From NCBI GenBank assembly GCA_002339805.1, contig DDKW01000035.1, positions 14,307 through 78,306 on the forward strand: a stretch of 64,000 nucleotides of DNA, written 5' to 3'. Positions 56,634-64,000 of this stretch are shown piece after piece. The stretch's first letter is position 1; each line of letters begins with the position of its first letter. A program made the position numbers and the translations under genes. The DNA comes from Dehalococcoidia bacterium UBA2588 (GTDB lineage: Bacteria; Chloroflexota; Dehalococcoidia; Lucifugimonadales; UBA3495). Below the pieces are notes generated by a model. That model was not told the DNA's origin. It saw only the letters and a list, made by a program, of their open reading frames with translations, and made no database searches.

Positions 56634-57377
56634 TTACCTCCAGCGACGTGATTCTAAGATTCGGATTGAAAGAAATACAAACAGGAAAGTAATTGATATA
56701 AAATAAACTACATCGTGGGAATCGATTATGCCTTTATGGAAGTCGTCAAAATGACTCTTAATTCCAATTTCCTGGATGAATGTGGACCAGAATCCTGTCA
56801 CTACCGTTGAAGCGTAGTCGGCGAAGTATAAGATGAGTAATATTCCCATTGCCACTACTGCAGATACTATTTGGTTACTGTTTAAAGTAGAAGCGAGTAG
56901 CCCTATAGATAAGGTTAAAGCGCCATATAAGATCAAGCCTAGATACCCCGAGTATATGGGGCCAGGATCAGGGTCTGCGAGTAAGAACAGTAGGATTGGA
57001 TAATATAAAGTTAGCCCTATCATAAACAGCAAGAATATGAAGCTGGCGATGAATTTCCCGATTATGATTTCCCAGTCCCTTACAGGGGAAGTAAGTAATA
57101 ATTCTATGGTACCGAGTTTTTGTTCTTCTGAGATCAGTCGCATCGTGAGGATAGGTGCTATTAATATTAAGATTAGTGTGACTCCTCCGAATGTTGTTTG
57201 ACCAAAATCTAGGCCTACGAAGAACCGAGTCAGTGACGCCTCAGGAAAAGGATTTCCTAGATCTATAGTAAAGAATATTCCGGTACCCAGGAGAAATATC
57301 ATTCCTACTATGTAACCTGTGGGACTTGTGAAAAAAGACAGTATTTCTTTTGTGATAATTGCTCGTAGTCCCCTCAT
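56634..57377 (-). CDS. ABC-2 type permease (GldF-like)
   Basis: A 247-residue permease with six hydrophobic segments. It starts ITKEILSFFTSPTGYIVGMIFL and contains PILTMRLISEEQKLGTIELLLTSPV, the coupling segment found in GldF-like and ABC-2 permeases. It directly follows the ATPase gene and precedes the GldG-like gene, all with spacing of zero or one base. Confidence 0.91.
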   Translation of the reverse strand: MRGLRAIITKEILSFFTSPTGYIVGMIFLLGTGIFFTIDLGNPFPEASLTRFFVGLDFGQTTFGGVTLILILIAPILTMRLISEEQKLGTIELLLTSPVRDWEIIIGKFIASFIFLLFMIGLTLYYPILLFLLADPDPGPIYSGYLGLILYGALTLSIGLLASTLNSNQIVSAVVAMGILLILYFADYASTVVTGFWSTFIQEIGIKSHFDDFHKGIIDSHDVVYFISITFLFVFLSIRILESRRWR

Positions 57378-58337
57378 CTATGCTCCTTCGCTGGTGGTCA
57401 GTTTGAGGAATATTTGCTCCAGGCTCATAGAATTTAATTGCATACTAAGTAAACTACAATCATTTTCAATAATAACTTTGGAGATTGCATCTCGCACATC
57501 ATAACCATCTGCTACGGTTATTTCGAAGGTTGTATTGTCTGTATTACGTTGTCTTTTTACGCCTGTTACACCCTCTATGTTTTCTAACACAGGTTGTATT
57601 TTTTTATTTGTAGAGGAGATTTCAACTAGGATTTGTTGAGTTGCTTGTAGCCTGGTGGCTAGATTGTCAGGAGTATCCTCTGCTACAATTTGCCCCTGAT
57701 TAATGATCAGGACTCTTCCGCAAACCATACTAACTTCAGGCAATATGTGGCTACTTAGAACCACTGTTTGCTGTTTCCCGATATCCTGTATTAGCCGCCT
57801 TGTTTCTACAACTTGAATCGGATCTATTCCTATAGTAGGTTCATCCATGACTAATATTTCTGGTTCATGTAATATTGCCTGCGCGATACCGACTCTTTGT
57901 CGGTATCCTTTGGAAAGCTTACCCACTATAGTTTTGTAATAGTCTTGTAATCTGCAAATTTCAATTACATTTCCGAGTTGTTCATTTATACTGCGTCGAG
58001 ACATACCTCGCAAGGAACCCATAAAGGTAAGATAGTTTTTTACAGTCATGTCCGTGTGTAAAGGAACTGTTTCAGGAAGGTAACCTATTTTCTTCCTGCA
58101 TTCTAAAGAATCTTTAACGATATCCATCCCGTCAATCTGTACGGTTCCTCTAGTCGGAGGCATGTAACCGGTTAGAATTCTCATTGTGGTGGTCTTGCCA
58201 GCTCCATTCGGTCCTAGGAAACCAAGGATTTCACCTCGTTGAACTTTAAATTCAACGTCTTCGATGGCTGGTTGAGGCCCATAATAATGCGTTAGATTGC
58301 CAGCTTCTATTATAAAATCTTCTTTTTTGGTAGTCAT
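57378..58337 (-). CDS. ABC transporter ATP-binding protein (GldA-like)
   Basis: Drives the adjacent permease. The 319-residue protein has Walker A GPNGAGKTTTMRIL, signature LSKGYRQRVGIAQAIL (LSKGY in place of LSGGQ, common in this ABC-2 class), Walker B ILVMDEPTIGID and the H-loop SSHILPEV. A C-terminal regulatory extension of about 90 residues follows. I chose the ATG at 58337; the longer frame (to 58433) overlaps the speD promoter region. Confidence 0.93.
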   Translation of the reverse strand: MTTKKEDFIIEAGNLTHYYGPQPAIEDVEFKVQRGEILGFLGPNGAGKTTTMRILTGYMPPTRGTVQIDGMDIVKDSLECRKKIGYLPETVPLHTDMTVKNYLTFMGSLRGMSRRSINEQLGNVIEICRLQDYYKTIVGKLSKGYRQRVGIAQAILHEPEILVMDEPTIGIDPIQVVETRRLIQDIGKQQTVVLSSHILPEVSMVCGRVLIINQGQIVAEDTPDNLATRLQATQQILVEISSTNKKIQPVLENIEGVTGVKRQRNTDNTTFEITVADGYDVRDAISKVIIENDCSLLSMQLNSMSLEQIFLKLTTSEGA

Positions 58338-58369
58338 ATTGTAACCTAAATGGTATTTAACAAGATAAA

Positions 58370-58398
58370 TTGTACTATAAGTTGAGGAATGATATTCT
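58370..58398 (+). promoter_or_regulatory. Candidate speD promoter
   Basis: TTGTAC (58370-58375) and TATTCT (58393-58398), spacer 17 bases, in the gap divergent with the ABC ATPase gene; start of transcription would fall about 20 bases before the speD ATG. Confidence 0.35.
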
Positions 58399-58427
58399 AT
58401 ACGACGAATTTTGCCAAGGGGATAAGT

Positions 58428-58838
58428 ATGCATTTGGCTATAGATGGATTTGATGGAAACTTTAATTTGATGTGGGATGAATCGAGGATTTATGACTTCT
58501 TGATTGAATATCCCGCAGAATTAAACATGACTAGAATTACGGAGCCCAAAGTAGTCACGTATAACGACCCTAAAGGGAATGACTCGGGGATTTCTGGATT
58601 CGTAATTATCGCGGAAAGTCATATTAGTGTTCATACTTTCCCTGATAGGAAATATGTGAACATCGATATATTTTCGTGTAAGGCTTTTGACACTCAAAAA
58701 GCTTTAGAAGATGCTAAAAACCTACTATCGTTAACCCAAGTCAAATCTTGGACTTTAAATCGAGGACTCGAATGGTTGACGGTAGAAGAAGGGTTCGAAA
58801 ACATAAATTACCAAAGGTCCAATTTGAATGGAGACTGA
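58428..58838 (+). CDS. speD: S-adenosylmethionine decarboxylase proenzyme
   Basis: Makes decarboxylated SAM, the aminopropyl donor for spermidine. The 136-residue protein has the self-cleavage motif AESHISVHTFPD: cleavage before Ser64 yields the pyruvoyl group; His69 and the later Cys84 (IFSCK) are active-site residues. I chose the ATG at 58428, with AGGGG six bases upstream, which also aligns its HLAIDG with the usual GRHL start of the family. It overlaps speB by 11 bases. Confidence 0.93.
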   Translation: MHLAIDGFDGNFNLMWDESRIYDFLIEYPAELNMTRITEPKVVTYNDPKGNDSGISGFVIIAESHISVHTFPDRKYVNIDIFSCKAFDTQKALEDAKNLLSLTQVKSWTLNRGLEWLTVEEGFENINYQRSNLNGD

Positions 58839-59763
58839 TCTTCCCAAGCATAATAAAGTAACTGGATTCAGTTATGATCAAGATAAGTGTTTTTTAGGGT
58901 TGTCTGGCCCTGTGGTCAAAGACCAGGTATTAGACTGTGTGCTAATTCCTGTGCCTTATGATGAGACAATGAGCTTTCAAACAGGTTCTAAAGAATCTCC
59001 AGCTGCGATTCTCCGAAGCTCCTACCAATTGGAAGATTATGATTGGGAGTCCGGAATTGATTTAAGTTCATATGTGATAGCAACATGTAATGCTGTGGCA
59101 ATTCCAGCCGAGAGTCCTAAGAAAGTGATTAGCGGCATAGAAACAGTAGTTAGTAGGATTTTACAGGATCATGAAGTAGGGCTGGTTGGTCTGATAGGAG
59201 GAGAACATTCTATTAGCGTTGGCGGCGCTAGAGCACTTACAAAAAATAAAGAAGAGGTCTCAGTTTTGTATTTAGATGCTCACGCCGATCTTAGAGACGA
59301 GTATTTAGGTACTAAATGGGGCCATGCTAGTGGAGCTAGAAGAATTTCAGAATTTGCACAGATCACATTGGGAGGAGTAAGAACTATTTCCCAAGATGAA
59401 ATCAAATTTGCTGAAGAAAAAGGTATTTCTATTTCATTTTGGGATCGCAAAAAAACCTCAAATGAATTTATTGAACAATTGTTAGATAATTTGAATAGAG
59501 ATGTGTATTTAAGTTTGGACTTGGATGTCCTAGATCCACATTTGGTTGGTAATGTTGGTAACCCAGAACCAGGCGGAATGGACTGGGTAACTTTGATGGA
59601 TTTATTGGATGTCTTAATTGCTCAACACAATTTATTAGGATTTGATATTTGTGAACTTGTTCCTTCTCCAGGTAGTGAACTAGGTAGTTATGCGGCTGCT
59701 AAAATCATACACAGGATAATAAGCCGTTATATATTGAGTAAAAATATAAGACCTACTCAATAA
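58828..59763 (+). CDS. speB: Agmatinase/arginase family ureohydrolase
   Basis: Probable agmatinase forming putrescine and urea. The 311-residue protein has the binuclear manganese ligands GGEHSIS (about 126), DAHADLRDE (about 150) and SLDLDVLDPH (about 230), plus the VGNPEPGG loop near the substrate. With SpeD this gives putrescine and the aminopropyl donor of spermidine synthesis; a spermidine synthase gene is not in the window. Substrate (agmatine or other guanidino compound) is inferred from context. Confidence 0.92.
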   Translation: METDLPKHNKVTGFSYDQDKCFLGLSGPVVKDQVLDCVLIPVPYDETMSFQTGSKESPAAILRSSYQLEDYDWESGIDLSSYVIATCNAVAIPAESPKKVISGIETVVSRILQDHEVGLVGLIGGEHSISVGGARALTKNKEEVSVLYLDAHADLRDEYLGTKWGHASGARRISEFAQITLGGVRTISQDEIKFAEEKGISISFWDRKKTSNEFIEQLLDNLNRDVYLSLDLDVLDPHLVGNVGNPEPGGMDWVTLMDLLDVLIAQHNLLGFDICELVPSPGSELGSYAAAKIIHRIISRYILSKNIRPTQ

Positions 59764-59834
59764 AGTTATCAAATTCGTTGAATAACCCGCATTATGATAA
59801 AATCTGTGCATGTAATCTTATAGTTTGAGGCAGA

Positions 59835-61025
59835 TTGGTGGGAAACATAATTTATCTGGATCATGCAGGTACAACAGGAGTGGCTGAAGAAGTTTTGGAA
59901 CTAATGATTCCTTATTTTTCTGACAAATTTGGGAATGCCTCTAGTGTTCATGCCATCGGCCAAGAGGCAAAATTTGCACTGGATACCGCAAGAGAAACAG
60001 TTGCGACCTGCTTGAATTCTAGGGTCGGAGACGTGATTTTTACTAGCGGTGGCACTGAATCGGACAATGCCGCTTTGATAGGCGCCGGACTTGCTTTGAA
60101 AGATACAGGTAATCACATAATTACCACTGCAGTAGAACATCACGCAGTGTTACACGCTTGTCAATATCTTGAAAATATGGGATTCCAGATTACTTATCTA
60201 CCTGTAGATAATGAAGGCAATATAGATCTAACACAATTGTCGGAATCGATAAATCCGAACACTATTATGGTTAGTGTAATGTATGCTAACAATGAGATAG
60301 GCACGATAAACCCGATTTCGGAAATATCTAATATAGTCAAACGTAGGGCAACTGAACTAAAACGAACGATATTGGTACATTCAGATGCTGTGCAAGCTGC
60401 TGGATTTTTAAGCCTCGACACAGAAGAGCTAGGTGTTGATATGCTTAGTCTTTCAGGACATAAATTCTATGGTCCAAAGGGTACAGGAGTCCTTTATTTG
60501 CGAAGAGGGACGCCATTTTTACCCATATTATTTGGAGGCAGCCAAGAGAGAGAACGTAGGCCTGGCACAGAGAATGTGGCAGGTATAGTAGGTTTGAGTG
60601 CTGCACTTTATATGGCGGATTCTTCAAGGAATGAAACCTCGAAGAGTTGCTCATTGTTGAGAGATAAACTTGTAAAAGGAATCATGGATATGATTCCTGG
60701 AAGTGTGCTGAATGGCTCTATGGACAAGAGGTTACCTAATAATGTTAATTTCTCATTTGAAGGGGTCCAGGGAGAATCCATATTGTTAGGATTAGATATG
60801 GCTGAAATTTCTGCAAGTAGCGGGAGCGCTTGTAGTTCTGGGTCATTAGAGCCGTCACACGTGCTATTGGCCATAGGTCAAGACTCAGAATTGGCGAGAG
60901 GGAGCCTTAGAATGACATTAGGAAAATTTAATACAGAAACAGAGATAGAATACGTGTTACAAGTATTGCCAACATTAGTACAGGAGTTGAGAGGGCTTCC
61001 TACCCTATCTTCAAGTGGTATATGA
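59835..61025 (+). CDS. Cysteine desulfurase (NifS/IscS-like)
   Basis: PLP enzyme releasing sulfur from cysteine for iron-sulfur cluster and thio-cofactor synthesis. The 396-residue protein has YLDHAGTTG, the PLP lysine in [17 protein letters not shown] (about 206), and the persulfide cysteine in [17 protein letters not shown] (about 331). Length and loop are of the class I NifS/IscS kind. The start is TTG 59835 or GTG 59838 after a GAGG. Its end overlaps the next gene by four bases. Selenocysteine lyase activity is possible in principle but not shown. Confidence 0.94.
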   Translation: MVGNIIYLDHAGTTGVAEEVLELMIPYFSDKFGNASSVHAIGQEAKFALDTARETVATCLNSRVGDVIFTSGGTESDNAALIGAGLALKDTGNHIITTAVEHHAVLHACQYLENMGFQITYLPVDNEGNIDLTQLSESINPNTIMVSVMYANNEIGTINPISEISNIVKRRATELKRTILVHSDAVQAAGFLSLDTEELGVDMLSLSGHKFYGPKGTGVLYLRRGTPFLPILFGGSQERERRPGTENVAGIVGLSAALYMADSSRNETSKSCSLLRDKLVKGIMDMIPGSVLNGSMDKRLPNNVNFSFEGVQGESILLGLDMAEISASSGSACSSGSLEPSHVLLAIGQDSELARGSLRMTLGKFNTETEIEYVLQVLPTLVQELRGLPTLSSSGI

Positions 61026-61585
61026 TCAATATAAAATTCAGACTAATGAGTTTAGTAGGTTGTTGTGGAATATTGCTGATTGCTTTAGGAACAGGTTGTT
61101 CTGATTCATCCAAACTTGGTAGGTACTATCAAGGCAAGGTTCTGCATGTTAGTGTGGCTGAAATAGAACGATCAGGCGCTATTTCGTTTTCTACAGTAAA
61201 TCCAGAGGGATTGATTAGGAATTTCCAGATAAATCCTTCCTCAGAAAAAAAAGAAGTGGCAAGATTTAGGATCAAAGTAGAAAATCACACTGCAGCAACA
61301 GCGATTGTTAACATTGACGAAAAAGCGGTAGTCCTTAGCGATTTTTTTTCTAACGACTTCAGACCTATCGATATTTATGCCAATGAAATTCCGGAGCCCA
61401 GCAATGTTAATTCTGTCTCATTGACTCCTTTGTGGAATAATGTTAATTCGGATGATGAGTCAGAGTCATTTGTGTTACCAAGGGGAACAGGGATTGATGG
61501 ATGGATGTTTTTCGAAGTTCCAAAAGACACTCATTTTCGAGAGTTTAAATGGAGAGCAGGAGATTCATTAGGCATAGAGTTTTAG
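61022..61585 (+). CDS. Hypothetical lipoprotein
   Basis: A 187-residue protein with a basic N-terminus, hydrophobic core and lipobox LGTGC (Cys26), so lipid-anchored outside the membrane. The remainder has a beta-sandwich pattern ([49 protein letters not shown]) like DUF4352 immunoglobulin-type domains. It overlaps the desulfurase stop (ATGA) and converges with the amidohydrolase gene, overlapping by four bases. No function assigned. Confidence 0.75.
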   Translation: MINIKFRLMSLVGCCGILLIALGTGCSDSSKLGRYYQGKVLHVSVAEIERSGAISFSTVNPEGLIRNFQINPSSEKKEVARFRIKVENHTAATAIVNIDEKAVVLSDFFSNDFRPIDIYANEIPEPSNVNSVSLTPLWNNVNSDDESESFVLPRGTGIDGWMFFEVPKDTHFREFKWRAGDSLGIEF

Positions 61586-62901
61586 CCTATTACTGGATAG
61601 ACTTCTGTTCCAAACCTACTGTATTGCAAATCAAGGTACTTCTCCCGGCTGAGTAACGGCTTGAAGTCATTCATAATGCTGAATGCTTTGCTACTTTTAT
61701 TTGCAAGTAAGTCGATCGTAACCATAGACATTATTTTAGCTGGATTAATTACGGAAGTCTTATAGTCTTTAATCAGATAATCTTTCCCGTGGCCAGTACC
61801 AGTAGCCCCTGTGCAGTATGGATGACACACAGGGATAATGTGACTCAAATCCCCCATGTCAGTTGACCCTCCTGATTTCTCTGAAGCAGGGATTGTAAGG
61901 ACTCGATTATTTCCTAATAGTCTGGTAGCGTTCGATTCAAATACAGACTGTAATTGTCCGTCATTGATCATAGGTAAGTATCCAGGGATAGTTTCAATCA
62001 CTACGGTACAGCCTAGGCTTAAAGCGGCGGCTCTAAAGCACCTGTCTGCAACCTCAGAATACTTGCTTAATGAATCTAAATCTGATGCTCGTATGCGCCA
62101 CTCCACTTTTGTTTGCTTGTCTTGGGCAAATGATTCTGAAGGTCTTATGATAATCCCGTGACTTCTAACGGTATGACTTGATTGAAATATTTCTCTATTG
62201 TAATTTAATGATTCAATTGCGAAAGATGCAGCATTTTGTGTAGAGTTAATGAGTGAATTAGGTTCATCAGAAAATGTAACAATTTTAGTTACGTGAGTGG
62301 TACTGGAACCCCCAACGGCAAACACTTTTTCTCTTGAGCCAGTTGCAGTGTGGCACATAAAGGCTATATCAATGTCTTCAAAATGACCTAAAGATATAAG
62401 TTCTTGCTTGCCTCCAAGCAGGGTAATTCCCCCCTTTTGTCTAAGAGTAAGTCTATTAGGGATATCAATAAACTCTTCAGCAGGAACCGCGAATGGACTT
62501 ATGCTGCCATGTAAATCTTTTAGGATCAATTCTTGATTTAAACCGATCATGCATCCAATCATCATTGCTATTTGACAATTATGCCCGCAGGCATGGGCGG
62601 AATGCGTTGCAGGGTTGCTATGCGGATGATCTTTAACAATTAGAGCATCCAGTTCACTTATAATTCCGATATTGGGGCCTGAATGTGCTCCCGATAGTTT
62701 ACCTTTGACTCCTGTGACAGCAAGATTAGTGTTTATTGGGATTGCCAGTTTGTTTAACTCAGATTCTACGCGTTTAGCCGTTAGCACTTCTTGAAAGCCA
62801 ATCTCGGGATGGCATAACACTTCTTCAGCTATATTTTGAATTTCCAATGAGTGCTTATCTATTTGTTCGCAGGCCAATCTTTTAAGTAGATTAATTTCCA
62901 A
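61582..62901 (-). CDS. M20 family amidohydrolase (AbgA/AbgB-like), paralog 1
   Basis: Metal-dependent amide hydrolase of 439 residues. It has ISELDALIVKDHP, the metal ligand motif AHACGHNCQIAMM, the catalytic glutamate in AVPAEEFIDIP, and a late His in GTGHGKDYLIKDY. The HACGH Cys is typical of M20D aminoacylase/IAA-amino-acid hydrolases; the HACGHN form resembles p-aminobenzoyl-glutamate hydrolase. Substrate unknown. The next gene upstream, 4 bases away, is a close paralog. Confidence 0.9.
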   Translation of the reverse strand: MEINLLKRLACEQIDKHSLEIQNIAEEVLCHPEIGFQEVLTAKRVESELNKLAIPINTNLAVTGVKGKLSGAHSGPNIGIISELDALIVKDHPHSNPATHSAHACGHNCQIAMMIGCMIGLNQELILKDLHGSISPFAVPAEEFIDIPNRLTLRQKGGITLLGGKQELISLGHFEDIDIAFMCHTATGSREKVFAVGGSSTTHVTKIVTFSDEPNSLINSTQNAASFAIESLNYNREIFQSSHTVRSHGIIIRPSESFAQDKQTKVEWRIRASDLDSLSKYSEVADRCFRAAALSLGCTVVIETIPGYLPMINDGQLQSVFESNATRLLGNNRVLTIPASEKSGGSTDMGDLSHIIPVCHPYCTGATGTGHGKDYLIKDYKTSVINPAKIMSMVTIDLLANKSSKAFSIMNDFKPLLSREKYLDLQYSRFGTEVYPVIG

Positions 62902-62905
62902 AATG

Positions 62906-64000
62906 CTAACTGTCGTATGTATTATCGCTATTCATATTTCTCATATATGCAAGGTATTCCGCAGATGACATATTCGGACGGTGCTTGCCTAAGACTTCAT
63001 TTCCTAATTTAGCAGAATTACTTAGCAGATCAATGGCGGTGCTTGCCAACGCTTTCGCTGCTGTTATAACAGCAAGCTGGTAGTCTTCTATCACGTAGGT
63101 TGCCCCATGTCCGATTCCTGTAGCTCCTCCTACGTAAGGGTGGATGACAGGCATTATCTGACTTACATCTCCCATGTCTGTGGATCCGGTGCCATGGATT
63201 CTTCGTCCTATATTTTCTTCACCGACAAGATGTGTCGCGTTTTCTTTTAGGATATTCATTAAATTAGGATCTTGGCTTAGAGGCATATACCCCGGGATGG
63301 TTTTTATGTTTACCTGAGCTCCTACTGCCAAGGCTCCAGCACGTAGTGCTCTGTCAACTTTAGCGTTTGCATCCATAATTGCCTCCATTGTTTTCCCCCT
63401 AATGAAGGTTTCCATTGTTACTTCTGCCGGGACAGCACTTACAGCTTCTCCCCCATTTGTGATTATAGGATGGACTCTAATTGTGTCACTATCTTTAAAA
63501 GTCTCTCGATTGTAATGAATTGCAGACAATGCTAATGATGCGGCATTGAGTGCGTTAATCCCTAAATGAGGAGCTCCTCCCGCGTGAGCACCTTTCCCGA
63601 TGAATTTAATTCTTTTCGCTACAGTTCCATTATTGGTGCCACTGATGCATATTTGTTTTTCATTTGGGTCACTCGTGGTATGCATCATCATGGCGATATC
63701 TATCTCGTCAAATTCTCCTAGTCTTATAAACTCTGGCTTCCCTCCTAAGAATTCAAGCTTGCCAAGAGCTCTTAGGGTGTCCCTGTATTCTAATTCGATA
63801 TATTCTTCCGCGGGGACAGCCATTAAAATTATTCGGCCACACAATTGCTCTTGCATGATTGCGGTATTTAACGCCATTCCAGCTGCTAACATCATTCCTA
63901 TTTGACAGTGATGGCCACATGCATGCGCAGCGCCTGTTTTGGAATCTGAAAAAGGATGATCCTTGACTATTAATGAATCCAATTCACCTAATATGGCTAT
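62906..64000 (-). CDS. M20 family amidohydrolase, paralog 2, N-terminus outside window
   Basis: The frame is open to the window edge; the TTG at 63982 is internal, since the paralog has the same stretch (ELDALIVKDHP versus ELDSLIVKDHP) about 80 residues in. About 364 codons are visible. Motifs are AHACGHHCQIGMM, AVPAEEYIELEYR, and GIGHGATYVIEDY. Both copies share family hallmarks and follow each other by 4 bases, suggesting tandem duplication with divergence of specificity. Confidence 0.9.
   Translation of the reverse strand: MAILGELDSLIVKDHPFSDSKTGAAHACGHHCQIGMMLAAGMALNTAIMQEQLCGRIILMAVPAEEYIELEYRDTLRALGKLEFLGGKPEFIRLGEFDEIDIAMMMHTTSDPNEKQICISGTNNGTVAKRIKFIGKGAHAGGAPHLGINALNAASLALSAIHYNRETFKDSDTIRVHPIITNGGEAVSAVPAEVTMETFIRGKTMEAIMDANAKVDRALRAGALAVGAQVNIKTIPGYMPLSQDPNLMNILKENATHLVGEENIGRRIHGTGSTDMGDVSQIMPVIHPYVGGATGIGHGATYVIEDYQLAVITAAKALASTAIDLLSNSAKLGNEVLGKHRPNMSSAEYLAYMRNMNSDNTYDS

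Noticed and set aside
59778-59803. Promoter ahead of the cysteine desulfurase gene
   Set aside because: TTGAAT and TATGAT are only 9 bases apart, and no other pairing has proper spacing.

Overview
The window is about 64 kb of dense, AT-rich bacterial chromosome (roughly 40% GC by eye), with some 57 protein genes and two tRNAs. Few gaps exceed 150 bases, and there are no rRNA genes, insertion sequences, CRISPR arrays or phage genes. Gene content suggests a free-living, respiring, diderm-independent heterotroph. A Chloroflexota relative of the Dehalococcoidia/SAR202 type would fit: 11-subunit complex I, HdrB-type succinate dehydrogenase, luciferase-like flavin oxidoreductase, CaiB/BaiF CoA transferase, monomeric isocitrate dehydrogenase. 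This placement is inference from content, not from a tree.

Layout. 1-4.5 kb: 3' part of mfd, a TlpA-like lipoprotein, tRNA-Pro and pncC. 4.5-13.7 kb: accessory metabolism on mostly the minus strand (flavin oxidoreductase, MFS exporter, PAC2 protein, tRNA-Met, an RNase HI-MoaC fusion with moaA, rdgB, CoA transferase, hydrolase). 13.8-24.3 kb: a nuoABCDHIJK-(small ORF)-LMN operon, followed by nadK and an ADP-ribose pyrophosphatase. 25.7-33.8 kb: TCA-cycle block with sdhA, sdhB and an HdrB-like subunit, then on the other strand an aminotransferase, mdh and monomeric icd. 33.9-39.7 kb: a DUF255 protein, a probable selenocysteine-containing redoxin lipoprotein, thrS and prfB with its programmed frameshift. 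39.7-44.5 kb: ribBA, ribE, ribD, dcd and an acyl-CoA dehydrogenase on the minus strand. 44.8-53 kb: selA, hydrolase, acetyltransferase, coaE and a CbbQ/NUDIX/CbbO-like set. 53-58.3 kb: cinA and a Gld-like ABC export cassette. 58.4-61.6 kb: speD, speB, a cysteine desulfurase and a lipoprotein. 61.6-64 kb: two tandem M20 amidohydrolases, the second cut by the window end.

The most notable signal is at 36049-36696. An in-frame TGA falls exactly where the first cysteine of a redoxin CxxC motif is expected (U-G-T-C), the frame stays open for 100 further codons, and a small hairpin follows the TGA at a distance suitable for a bacterial SECIS. selA, which makes Sec-tRNA, lies 8 kb away. I read this as a lipid-anchored selenoprotein. 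The same window carries prfB, the UGA-specific release factor gene, with its own TGA frameshift. Other points of interest are an RNase HI-MoaC fusion, a DUF2007-like small protein inside the complex I operon, a succinate dehydrogenase iron-sulfur subunit with an extra cysteine at the third cluster, a CinA protein that lost the amidase serine alongside a stand-alone PncC that kept it, and a perfect terminator-shaped hairpin antisense to the start of dcd.
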